Positions 1 through 6,264 of a DNA stretch of 10,555 bases are shown in pieces. Source of the DNA: CAZGTQ01 sp964528575 (GTDB lineage Bacteria; Planctomycetota; UBA1135; GCA-002686595); assembly GCA_964528575.1 (NCBI GenBank), contig CAZGTQ010000039.1, positions 1 through 10,555 of the forward strand. The letters are read 5' to 3'. Numbering within the stretch: position 1 is the stretch's first letter; every line of letters begins with the position of its first letter. The notes under the pieces are model-generated. The model did no database searches. It was not told the DNA's origin and saw only the letters and a list, made by a program, of their open reading frames with translations. A program made the translations under genes and the position numbers.

Positions 1-194
1 GGGCCGCGGGCGACGCGCTCGCCCGGCGCGGTCGCGAGCCCGGTGGGGGCGCGCGGCGCGTCGCGCTCGTCGCCGACTCCGAGCCGGACCGCGCCGCCGG
101 GCGCCGGCGCGCCGGCGCCCAGCCGCCACGCGAGCACAACCGCGAGCACGAGGACGAGCGCCGCGCCGAGCGCGAGCGGGCGGCGCGCTCTCAC
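1..194 (-). CDS. N-terminus of a membrane-anchored secreted protein, paralog of the neighbouring carboxypeptidase-regulatory-like protein (partial)
   Basis: Only the first 64 codons are inside the window; the 3' end lies beyond base 1. The GTG start at 194 overlaps the upstream stop in a GTGA arrangement, and a GGAG lies about seven bases before it, so the start is well supported. The product opens with basic residues (RARR), then one hydrophobic segment at about residues 6-24 (a signal anchor or signal peptide), then an Ala/Pro/Gly-rich linker. The same layout, with matching short stretches (ALGA.LVL.LA, GGAV..GV, ERVA), occurs in the adjacent upstream gene, which suggests a tandem duplication. 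By analogy the missing part probably carries carboxypeptidase-regulatory-like repeats exposed outside the cytoplasmic membrane, but none of those repeats is visible here. Function unknown. Confidence 0.7.
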   Translation of the reverse strand, partial: MRARRPLALGAALVLVLAVVLAWRLGAGAPAPGGAVRLGVGDERDAPRAPTGLATAPGERVARG

Positions 195-1573
195 GGCCGA
201 TCTCCGATCGTGAAGTCGACGACGACGTCCTCGCGCGAGCCGTCGATCTCGACCGGCAGCCCCTGCGGGAAGCCGACGATCGGATCGGGGTAGCAGTGGA
301 GCTCGTAGCGGCCCGGCTCGAGGCCGTAGAACGCGTAACGCTCGCCCGAGCGCCGTTGGCAGAGCTCGCCCGCGCGTTCCTCGCCCGCGCGGCGCAGCCA
401 GACCTGGACGCGGTTGGTCACGGCCTCGGGCCGATGCCACGAGCCGTCGTAGGCGATCGTGCCCGCGAGGCCCAGGCCGGCGAGCACGAGGTCGCGCTCG
501 AGCGGCAGGGCGCCGACCTCGATCTCGCCGAGCGCCAGCGTTCCGAGCCCGCCGCGCACGCTCGCGGCGTACGTGCCCGGCACGAGCGCGACCTCGAAGC
601 GGCCGTCCACGTCGGCGCTGAACGTCGTGCGCACGCCGCCGGCGCGTTCGAGCGAGATCGGCGTCGGCCCGCCGACCGCCGCGCCCGACGGCCGCCGCAG
701 CGTGCCGGTCCAGCGCGTCGGCGGGAATGCGCTCCCGAAGTCGACCTGCTTCGTCTCACCCTCGGCGAGCTCGAGGCGCACCTGGCGCTCGTCGGTGCCG
801 GGGCGCGCGTCCGGCGGTCGCTCGACGATCCACCACGAGCCCGCGGTCAGCCCGCCGATCCGATAGCGCCCGTCGGCGGAAGTGCGCGTGCGCATCTGCG
901 CGTCGAACCCGCCGAGCGCACCGCCCGCGTCCGACGCGACGACTGCGCGATCGGCGAGCGGAACGCCGTCCGCGTCGTGCACCCGACCTTCGACGGCGCC
1001 GAGCCCGAAGACGAGCACGAGGCGCGCGGTCGTCGTGTCGTCGCGTACGCGCACCCGCGTGGAGCGCGCGAGCCCGAGCTCCTCGAGCCGCGCCTCGACC
1101 TCGACCGGTCCGGCCGCGACCGCGTCGAAGCGGAACGTGCCGTCCGCGCTCGTGTGCGCGAGCCTCGGCGCGACGTCTTCGCCGCGCCCCTCGCTCGCGA
1201 GCTCCACCGCCGCTCCTTCGATGGGCTCGATGCCGAGCAGCACGAGCCCCTCGACCGTGCCGGGCGCGACGCGCGCGCGGTACGCGTCGATCTCCGTCTG
1301 GGTCGGCTCGCGCGGCGCGGGAGCGGCGTCCGGTGGCTCTGCCGTCTGGTCGTCGAGCGGCGCGGGAATCGGCGCGCTCTGCGCGACGCGCTCGCTCGGC
1401 GGGGGAACGAGCGCGACGGGCCGCCGCTCGTGCGCGCGCTCGGCCGCGACGCCCACCGCGACCGCGCCGCCGTCCGAGCGCGTCTCGCCGCGGCCGAGCA
1501 GCCACGCGAGCGCGGCGGCGAGCGCGAGGACGAGCAGCGCGCCGAGCGCGAGGGCGGCGGAGCGGCGCGCCAT
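191..1573 (-). CDS. Membrane-anchored protein with carboxypeptidase-regulatory-like (transthyretin-like) repeats
   Basis: A 460-residue protein. Residues 1-4 are basic, 6-26 form one hydrophobic helix (uncleaved anchor or signal peptide), and about 30-100 are a Pro/Ala/Glu-rich linker. The rest looks like four successive beta-sandwich repeats of the carboxypeptidase-regulatory-like kind: about 104-180 (GTVEGLV, then TSADGTFRFDAVAAG), 192-272 (GAVEGRV, then TSADGRYRIGGLTAG), 288-365 (TGTLRRPSGA, then DVDGRFEVALVPG) and 368-455 (LAGTIAYDG, then RYAFYGLEPGRYELH). The 'SADG.(F/Y)R...L.(A/P)G' signature is typical of such folds, which act as extracellular adhesive or structural modules rather than enzymes. 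The start is the ATG at 1573, whose A is also the last base of the aroB stop (TGATG). No good ribosome binding site precedes it, so coupling to aroB is likely. The precise role is unknown. Confidence 0.85.
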   Translation of the reverse strand: MARRSAALALGALLVLALAAALAWLLGRGETRSDGGAVAVGVAAERAHERRPVALVPPPSERVAQSAPIPAPLDDQTAEPPDAAPAPREPTQTEIDAYRARVAPGTVEGLVLLGIEPIEGAAVELASEGRGEDVAPRLAHTSADGTFRFDAVAAGPVEVEARLEELGLARSTRVRVRDDTTTARLVLVFGLGAVEGRVHDADGVPLADRAVVASDAGGALGGFDAQMRTRTSADGRYRIGGLTAGSWWIVERPPDARPGTDERQVRLELAEGETKQVDFGSAFPPTRWTGTLRRPSGAAVGGPTPISLERAGGVRTTFSADVDGRFEVALVPGTYAASVRGGLGTLALGEIEVGALPLERDLVLAGLGLAGTIAYDGSWHRPEAVTNRVQVWLRRAGEERAGELCQRRSGERYAFYGLEPGRYELHCYPDPIVGFPQGLPVEIDGSREDVVVDFTIGDRP

Positions 1574-2676
1574 CAGCGAGCCGCGAAGAACGCCTCGAGG
1601 AAACCGGCCTCGGGCACGACGCCGTGGACGACGTTTCCGGGCGCGATCGGAAGGACGAGCTCCGCGACGCCCGCGGCGCCCTTCTTGTCGTGCCGCATGC
1701 CGCGCGCGAGCTCCTGCGGCTCGAGCGCGACGCGGTAGTCCGCGCGCAGCTCGGCCAGCGTCGCCGGAAGACCCGTCGCCGTCAGCAGCGCGGCGACCGC
1801 CTTGGGCAGCGTCGCGTCTTCCAGGCGCCCGAGCTCGCGGCTCGCCTCGCACGCGAGGGCGAGCCCCGTGCCGACCGCGATGCCGTGCGGCACCGTGCCG
1901 TAGCCCGCGGCGTGCTCGATCGCGTGCGCGAACGTGTGGCCGAGGTTGAGCACCTTGCGGCGGCCCGACTCGCGCTCGTCGGCGGCGACGACGTTGCCCT
2001 TCGTGTAGACGCACAGCGCGACGACGTGTGACCACAGCGCCGCCGGCGCGCCGGGTCGCAGCTCGGCCGCGCGCTCGCGCACGAGCTCGTACAGCTCGCC
2101 GCCTTCGATCAGCGCGGTCTTGATCACCTCGCCCAGGCCCGAGCGCAGCTCCGCGTCCGGCAGTGTCGCGAGCGCGTCGACGTCCGCGAACACAGCGCGC
2201 GGCGGATGGAACGCGCCGACGAGGTTCTTGCCGCCGGAGATGTTGACGGCGGTCTTGCCGCCGATCGACGAGTCGACTTGCGCGAGGAGGCTCGTCGGGC
2301 ACTGCACGACGTCGATGCCGCGCATGAACAGCGCCGCGGCGAGGCCTCCGACATCGCCGACGACGCCGCCGCCGAGCGCGACGAGCGCCGAGCCGCGGTC
2401 GAGGCCGGCTGCGACCATCCGCTCGAGCACGTCCGCGAGCACCGCGACGCTCTTCGAGCGCTCGCCCGGCTCGAGCGCGTGGCGCGGCTCGCCGCCGCGC
2501 GGGCCGAGCGCGTCCGCCCAGCGCGGCATCACGTTCGTGTCGCTCAGGAGGAACGAGCGCTCGCCGCGCGCGAGCTCGAGGGCGGCGCCCGCGAGCGCGC
2601 CCGAGCCGATGTACACGGCATAGGGACGCGGGCCCTCGACCACGATCCTGGTCAGCGCCCCCGGCACGCGTCTCAC
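1573..2676 (-). CDS. aroB: 3-dehydroquinate synthase
   Basis: A 367-residue cytoplasmic enzyme that converts DAHP to 3-dehydroquinate, the second step of the shikimate pathway, using NAD and a divalent metal. Family hallmarks are present in order: the NAD-binding glycine loop GGGVVGDVGG (102-111), the SSIGGKTAVN segment (137-146), KNLVGAFHPP (150-159), GLGEVIKTALI (180-190) with the metal-ligand glutamate E183, LNLGHTFAHAIE (243-254) with H247, and PHGIAVG (263-269) with H264. The length matches the family norm and no key residue is missing. The start chosen is the GTG at 2676, which overlaps the upstream stop as GTGA. A second in-frame GTG at 2667 is possible, and neither has a clear ribosome binding site. 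It sits inside a co-directional cluster with membrane and surface proteins rather than with other aro genes such as aroK, which is a little unusual. Confidence 0.97.
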   Translation of the reverse strand: MRRVPGALTRIVVEGPRPYAVYIGSGALAGAALELARGERSFLLSDTNVMPRWADALGPRGGEPRHALEPGERSKSVAVLADVLERMVAAGLDRGSALVALGGGVVGDVGGLAAALFMRGIDVVQCPTSLLAQVDSSIGGKTAVNISGGKNLVGAFHPPRAVFADVDALATLPDAELRSGLGEVIKTALIEGGELYELVRERAAELRPGAPAALWSHVVALCVYTKGNVVAADERESGRRKVLNLGHTFAHAIEHAAGYGTVPHGIAVGTGLALACEASRELGRLEDATLPKAVAALLTATGLPATLAELRADYRVALEPQELARGMRHDKKGAAGVAELVLPIAPGNVVHGVVPEAGFLEAFFAAR

Positions 2677-4037
2677 GTGCCGGACGCGTCGGCGGGAGTG
2701 CGCTCGCGGCGCGCGCGGCGCCGGCGGACGAGCTCCTCGTGGAGCTGCTGCGACTGGCGCTTGTCGCGCATGAGCAGCAGCACGAAGAGGCCGATCAGGA
2801 AGACCGTGGCGATCGCGACGATCGTCACGATGACCTGTGCCGTGCGGTCGATCGGCGGCTCGTACACGTCGATCGACGTCAGGATGAAGAACGGCGCCGT
2901 GCGCAGCCCGCCCTTGAGCGGCTCGTACGCGCGGTTCTTGAAGAAGATGCCGCGCGCCTCGACGAGGTCGCGCAGGTGCAGGTCGCGGTCGGCGAACGGC
3001 GCCTCGAACCAAAGCACGTTGCCCCAGGTCGTGTTGCCGATCCAACCCTCGGTGATCTCTTCGATGCGCGCCGGGTTCTCGCCGACGCTCTTGACCGTCA
3101 CGCCCTGCAGCTTGCTGACCGGGATGCGCATCGGCGCCCCGCGGAAGTCGTCGCCCGCGTCGATCAGCCGCTTGAGCATGACCTTGTCGACTTGGGGCAC
3201 CGTCGACCAGTCGATCGACTGCCCGGCGGAGTCGCGCGCCCACGCCATCGAGTTCCAGTACGGGTAGAACGGCAGCGGCGACGTGCCGTCGATGCCGTCG
3301 TCGTCGACGTTCTCGAGCGAGTCGGACAGCCCCTCGATCGGGCCGAACGCGGGATACGAAGGCTTGGGGTGCGGCGAGACGATCAGCGGCCCCTCGATCC
3401 AGCCGCTCTCCGCCTCGTCCTCGAACGCCTGGAGGAACAGGCCGTCGAAGCGCAGGAACGCGCCGACCTGGTCGTACCCCTCGGGCAGCTCGAGCGCGAG
3501 CGCGTACGCGTACGACTCGTCCTCGAGGACGAGTCGCAAGAGCCAGCCGTCCTGCTTGCCGGTCCCGACGCGCAGGCGGCGCTTCCAGTCGATGCCCGCG
3601 TACGCGCGCAGCGATTCGGCGCGGTGCGCGCTGGGGTTCGCGAGCAGCTCCTCGCGCATCGCGGCGTCGAGCTCCTTCACGCCGAGCTCCTGGAAGTGGC
3701 GCTCGCCCATCACGCGCGCCCAGCCGGCGACGAGGTCGACGGCGGCTGCGTCGAGCACGACGCGTTCTTCGGGACGCGCATCCTTGACGAGGGCGTCGAG
3801 CGCGGCCGGGTCGATGTTCGGCAGCGCGATCTTCTCCTCGATCGGCGGCAGGGCCGTCGTGCGCGGCAGGTCGTCGTGCTCCTCCTCGGCGAAGCGCTTG
3901 CTCGTCACCTGCGACGCGACGAACGCGATCACGACGAACAGGAGCCCGAGCACCATGAGCGCGAGCTTCGTCTTCTCGCCGCGCGACACGCCGGGCGACC
4001 TGTCGACGCTCTTGGGGGGGACGTTGAACTTCCTCAT
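2673..4037 (-). CDS. Membrane protein of unknown function with N- and C-terminal transmembrane helices
   Basis: A 454-residue protein I cannot assign to a named family. It has a basic N-terminus (MRKFNVPPKS), a transmembrane helix at about 24-42, a long polar region at 43-398, a second helix at about 400-423, and a highly basic tail (RRRRARRER near 438-446). By the positive-inside rule both ends are probably cytoplasmic and the large domain lies outside the membrane. The polar region seems to contain two related modules: about 163-225 (a Y.YAL.LELP strand, GAFLRFDGLFLQAF, GPLIVSPHPKP) and about 342-396 (EARGIFFKNRAYEP, APFFILTSIDVYEPP). The ATG at 4037 has GAGAG about nine bases upstream. The gene begins 21 bases after the amidotransferase stop and ends overlapping aroB, so it is an operon member. 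No catalytic motif is recognised. Confidence 0.85.
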   Translation of the reverse strand: MRKFNVPPKSVDRSPGVSRGEKTKLALMVLGLLFVVIAFVASQVTSKRFAEEEHDDLPRTTALPPIEEKIALPNIDPAALDALVKDARPEERVVLDAAAVDLVAGWARVMGERHFQELGVKELDAAMREELLANPSAHRAESLRAYAGIDWKRRLRVGTGKQDGWLLRLVLEDESYAYALALELPEGYDQVGAFLRFDGLFLQAFEDEAESGWIEGPLIVSPHPKPSYPAFGPIEGLSDSLENVDDDGIDGTSPLPFYPYWNSMAWARDSAGQSIDWSTVPQVDKVMLKRLIDAGDDFRGAPMRIPVSKLQGVTVKSVGENPARIEEITEGWIGNTTWGNVLWFEAPFADRDLHLRDLVEARGIFFKNRAYEPLKGGLRTAPFFILTSIDVYEPPIDRTAQVIVTIVAIATVFLIGLFVLLLMRDKRQSQQLHEELVRRRRARRERTPADASGT

Positions 4038-4058
4038 GGTTCGTGCTCTCGGATCGGT

Positions 4059-4829
4059 TCAGCGCAGGGTGCGGACGGGGGGGAGCTCGCGGCGCGCCGC
4101 GCCGACGCCGGCCGCGCCGACCAGCCCCCGGAAGAGCCGGTCGCACGGGTCCCCGGGAGGCGCGAGCTCGGGGTGCCACTGCACGCCGAGCGCGAATGGG
4201 TGGTCGGGACGCTCGACCGCCTCGACCAGGCCCTCCGCGTCCCGCGCGCAGACGATCCAGCGCGGGCCGGTCTCGTCGACCGCTTGGTGGTGGCGCGACA
4301 CGACCTGCACGGCGTCTATCCCGAGCAGGCGGGCGAGTTTCGTCTGCGGCTCGACGCGCACGGCGTGCAGGGCGCCGCCCGCGTGCTCCTGGCAGCCCGG
4401 CCGGTCCTCCGGCAGGTGCTGGAGGAGCGTGCCGCCGTCGCACAGGACGAGCGTCTGCATCCCGTAGCAGATGCCGAGCACGGGGATCTCGAGCTCGAGC
4501 GCGATCCGCGCGAGCTCGACGTCGAAGTCCTGCTTCTGCGCGGGCGTCTTGCAGGCGGCCGGGTGCGTCGCGCCCAGACCGAGCCGTTCCATGTCGAAAT
4601 CGTCGCCGCCGCCGAGCAGGAGCCCGTCGACGCGCTCGAGCAGCCGCCGCAGATCGCGCGGGCCGCCCACCGGCGCAATCGCGACCGGAACGCCGCCCGC
4701 GGCCGCCACGCGCTCGGCGTACGGCGTCCGCAGCGTCAGCTTGGGCGCGCGGGGCGCGTCGAGCTCGAGCGTGCCGTTGATCGCGATGAGGGGCGCCTCG
4801 GTGCGCAGCGCGGGGTTCGACATCGCCAT
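4059..4829 (-). CDS. Class I glutamine amidotransferase-like hydrolase (peptidase C26, gamma-glutamyl-gamma-aminobutyrate hydrolase type)
   Basis: A 256-residue cytoplasmic protein with the class I amidotransferase layout: DGLLLGGGDDFD (68-79), the nucleophile elbow GICYGMQ (119-125, Cys121), SRHHQAV (178-184), and GVQWHPE (215-221), which supplies the catalytic His219 and Glu221. The whole Cys-His-Glu triad is present, so it should be active. This arrangement is that of the peptidase C26/PuuD group, which hydrolyses gamma-glutamyl amides such as gamma-glutamyl-GABA, but the real substrate cannot be read from the sequence. No puu genes lie beside it, although a ureohydrolase of agmatinase type, which would release putrescine, is about 4 kb away in another operon. 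The start is ATG 4829; a second ATG at 4823 (MSNP) is equally possible. It is the first gene of the minus-strand operon. Confidence 0.88.
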   Translation of the reverse strand: MAMSNPALRTEAPLIAINGTLELDAPRAPKLTLRTPYAERVAAAGGVPVAIAPVGGPRDLRRLLERVDGLLLGGGDDFDMERLGLGATHPAACKTPAQKQDFDVELARIALELEIPVLGICYGMQTLVLCDGGTLLQHLPEDRPGCQEHAGGALHAVRVEPQTKLARLLGIDAVQVVSRHHQAVDETGPRWIVCARDAEGLVEAVERPDHPFALGVQWHPELAPPGDPCDRLFRGLVGAAGVGAARRELPPVRTLR

Positions 4830-4841
4830 GAGAATGGGCCG

Positions 4842-4847
4842 ATTCTA
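4842..4847 (-). promoter_or_regulatory. Candidate -10 element for the amidotransferase-aroB operon
   Basis: Read on the minus strand the hexamer is TAGAAT, five of six matches to the sigma-70 -10 consensus, in one of the few AT-containing patches of a very GC-rich region. It ends 12 bases before ATG 4829, so the transcript would start only about 6-12 bases from the start codons at 4829 and 4823, nearly leaderless. No convincing -35 hexamer was found at 16-18 bases, which keeps this tentative. Confidence 0.35.
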
Positions 4848-4881
4848 CGTCCGGTCCCAGGGGCGGGCTGCCGCCGATCGG

Positions 4882-4887
4882 TACGAT
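4882..4887 (+). promoter_or_regulatory. Candidate -10 element for the calcium/sodium antiporter gene
   Basis: The hexamer TACGAT matches four of six -10 consensus positions and ends nine bases before the proposed TTG start at 4897. This would again give an almost leaderless message and fits the absence of a Shine-Dalgarno sequence there. No good -35 box is visible. It is a weak call, made mainly because the divergent gap is short and must hold both promoters. Confidence 0.2.
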
Positions 4888-4896
4888 CCGGGCCCC

Positions 4897-5871
4897 TTGG
4901 ACTGGGTCTGGATCGTCCTCGCGCTCGGCGGCGGCTTCGTGCTGCTGGACAAGGGCTCCGATTGGCTCGTCGGCGGCGGCGCGCGGGTCGCGCGTCGGCT
5001 CGGCATGAGCACGGTCGTCGTGGGCCTGACCGTGGTCGCCTGGGGCACGTCGGCGCCCGAGGTCGTCGTGTCCACCGTCGCCGCGGCGCAGGGGCACCCG
5101 TCGCTCGCGTTCGGCAACGTGCTCGGGAGCAACGTCGCGAACATCGGGCTCGTGCTCGGTGTCTGCGGGCTGATCCTGCCGCGCGTCACCGAGGCGCGCT
5201 TGCACGTGCGCGAGGCGGCGTGGCTGGTCGGCTCGCTCGCGCTCCTGTGGCTCGTGCTGCGCGACCGCGCGATCGATCGCCTCGACGCGGCGCTCCTGCT
5301 CGGCGCGTTCGGCGTGCACACGGTGCACGCGTGGTCGTCCGGCCGCGGCGCGGCGGGCGAGCCGGCGGTCGAGGGCGAGCGCAATCCCGTGCACGCGATC
5401 GTCGCGGGCATGGTGACGATCGCGCTGGGGGCGTATCTCGTCACGACCGGCGCGATCGGCGGCGCCGAGCGCCTCGGCGTGCCCGAGCACGTGATCGGCT
5501 TCACGATCGTCGCCCTCGGGACCTCGCTGCCCGAGCTCGCGGCGGGCGCGCGCGCCGCGATCCGCGGCGAAGCGGACATGGCCGTCGGCAACGTCGTCGG
5601 GAGCAACGTGTTCAACACGCTCGCCGTCTTCGGGATCGTGTGCCTGGTCGCGCCGATCGACCGACCGGAGGCGGGCACGCCGATCGCGGCGACGATGACG
5701 CGCGTGCTCGAGGTCGAGCTGTTCGTCGTGCTCGCGTTCAGCCTCGCCGCGATCCTCGCGCCGCTCGTCGGCGGCCCGCGCTTCGCCCGCGCGCGCGCGG
5801 GCATCCTGCTCGGCGCCTACGTCGGCTACTCGTGGTGGCTGTTCGCGACGCAGCACGCCGGCACGTCCTGA
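4897..5871 (+). CDS. Calcium/sodium antiporter, CaCA family (YrbG type)
   Basis: A 324-residue inner-membrane exchanger with about ten hydrophobic segments. The two inverted alpha-repeats that define the Ca2+:cation antiporter superfamily are both present: repeat 1 has VVAWGTSAPEVVVS (47-60) followed by FGNVLGSNVANIGL (72-85), and repeat 2 has VALGTSLPELAAG (205-217) followed by VGNVVGSNVFNTL (230-242). The acidic residue of each GTS.PE motif (E55 and E213) is the expected ion ligand. It most likely exports Ca2+ in exchange for Na+ or H+. The frame opens further upstream, but ATG 4828 would overlap the start codon of the divergent gene and add a non-membrane N-terminus. TTG 4897 gives the usual family N-terminus (MDWVWIVLALGGG) and length. 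It has no clear ribosome binding site. Confidence 0.93.
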   Translation: MDWVWIVLALGGGFVLLDKGSDWLVGGGARVARRLGMSTVVVGLTVVAWGTSAPEVVVSTVAAAQGHPSLAFGNVLGSNVANIGLVLGVCGLILPRVTEARLHVREAAWLVGSLALLWLVLRDRAIDRLDAALLLGAFGVHTVHAWSSGRGAAGEPAVEGERNPVHAIVAGMVTIALGAYLVTTGAIGGAERLGVPEHVIGFTIVALGTSLPELAAGARAAIRGEADMAVGNVVGSNVFNTLAVFGIVCLVAPIDRPEAGTPIAATMTRVLEVELFVVLAFSLAAILAPLVGGPRFARARAGILLGAYVGYSWWLFATQHAGTS

Positions 5872-5901
5872 GCCGGCACGCCCTGAGCCGGCACGACCGG
5901 A
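5857..5901 (+). repeat. Three 15-bp tandem repeats across the antiporter stop codon
   Basis: Three adjacent 15-base units begin at 5857, 5872 and 5887, reading GCCGGCACGTCCTGA, GCCGGCACGCCCTGA and GCCGGCACGACCGGA. The first contains the last codons and stop of the antiporter, the second repeats the same tail with another in-frame TGA, and the third has lost the stop. This looks like replication-slippage duplication of the 3' end. The units are not themselves strong hairpins. Confidence 0.8.
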
Positions 5902-5912
5902 GCATCTCGGCA

Positions 5913-5930
5913 CGACGCTTGCGGGCGTCG
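5913..5930 (+). terminator. Possible hairpin terminator after the antiporter gene
   Basis: CGACGC at 5913-5918 and GCGTCG at 5925-5930 form a perfect six-base-pair GC-rich stem around a TTGCGG loop, 41 bases after the antiporter stop. No T-run follows, so intrinsic termination is doubtful. It may equally be a chance hairpin in GC-rich DNA. Confidence 0.2.
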
Positions 5931-6032
5931 CAGCCGCGCGACGCGCACACGATTGGCCGGCGCATCGTCGAGCCCTCCCACGGCGACGGCCGAACTTCCA
6001 CCGCAACGATTTCGAGAGGCAGGACCAGGACG

Positions 6033-6230
6033 ATGGACGACGTACGCAGCGGCGACCCGAAGGACCCGAAGGCACCGAAGCCGGAGCACCCGCGCCCCGA
6101 CCAGCCGCCCCGGCCGCAGCCGGACCCGACCGGGCCGCCGCCGGAGCCGAAGGGGCCGCCCCCGGCTCAGCCGGAGATCGTCCCGCCGCACGCGCCCCCG
6201 CCGTCGGGACCCCCCAATCCGCAAGCCTGA
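6033..6230 (+). CDS. Proline-rich small protein, 65 residues
   Basis: The start ATG 6033 is supported by an AGGA eight bases upstream within a purine-rich GAGAGGCAGGA stretch (6014-6024), one of the better ribosome binding sites in the window. The product has a short acidic start (MDDVRSGDPK) and then a run of proline-rich units such as DPKAPKPEHP, PQPDPTGPPPEPKGPPP and PPHAPPPSGPPNP. By my count 27 of 65 residues are proline. There is no cysteine, aromatic residue or hydrophobic helix, so it is expected to be soluble, extended (polyproline II) and disordered. It matches no family I know. It lies 161 bases after the calcium antiporter on the same strand and converges with the cation/proton antiporter 34 bases away. 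GC-rich DNA can produce proline-rich open frames by chance, but the good ribosome binding site and compact length argue for a real gene. Confidence 0.55.
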   Translation: MDDVRSGDPKDPKAPKPEHPRPDQPPRPQPDPTGPPPEPKGPPPAQPEIVPPHAPPPSGPPNPQA

Positions 6231-6264
6231 CGCGCCTTCGCGCCTGCTGCGCGGTCGCTGGCCG

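Noticed and set aside
296..2031. Long plus-strand frames antisense to the carboxypeptidase-regulatory-like gene and aroB
   Set aside because: Arg-rich, without recognisable domains, and entirely opposite genes with clear domain structure.
4828..4896. Upstream in-frame ATGs (4828, 4834) as starts of the calcium/sodium antiporter
   Set aside because: They would overlap the opposing start codon and add a polar N-terminal extension unusual for the family; TTG 4897 fits the family length and leaves room for promoters.
1573..6075. A very long minus-strand open frame of about 1500 codons that ends as aroB
   Set aside because: Only the last 367 codons match a family; the upstream part is low-complexity Arg/Ala-rich sequence lying antisense or out of frame to well-supported genes, as expected in GC-rich DNA.
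2739..6230. A plus-strand open frame of about 1160 codons through the amidotransferase and antiporter region
   Set aside because: Its composition (Arg/Ala/Asp/Val repeats) is that of a shadow frame; only its last 65 codons, from ATG 6033, have a ribosome binding site and a plausible product.
6231..6264. Bidirectional terminator between the convergent proline-rich and antiporter genes
   Set aside because: The only hairpin seen is a four-base-pair GCGC stem with a CTTC loop and no T-run, too weak to call.
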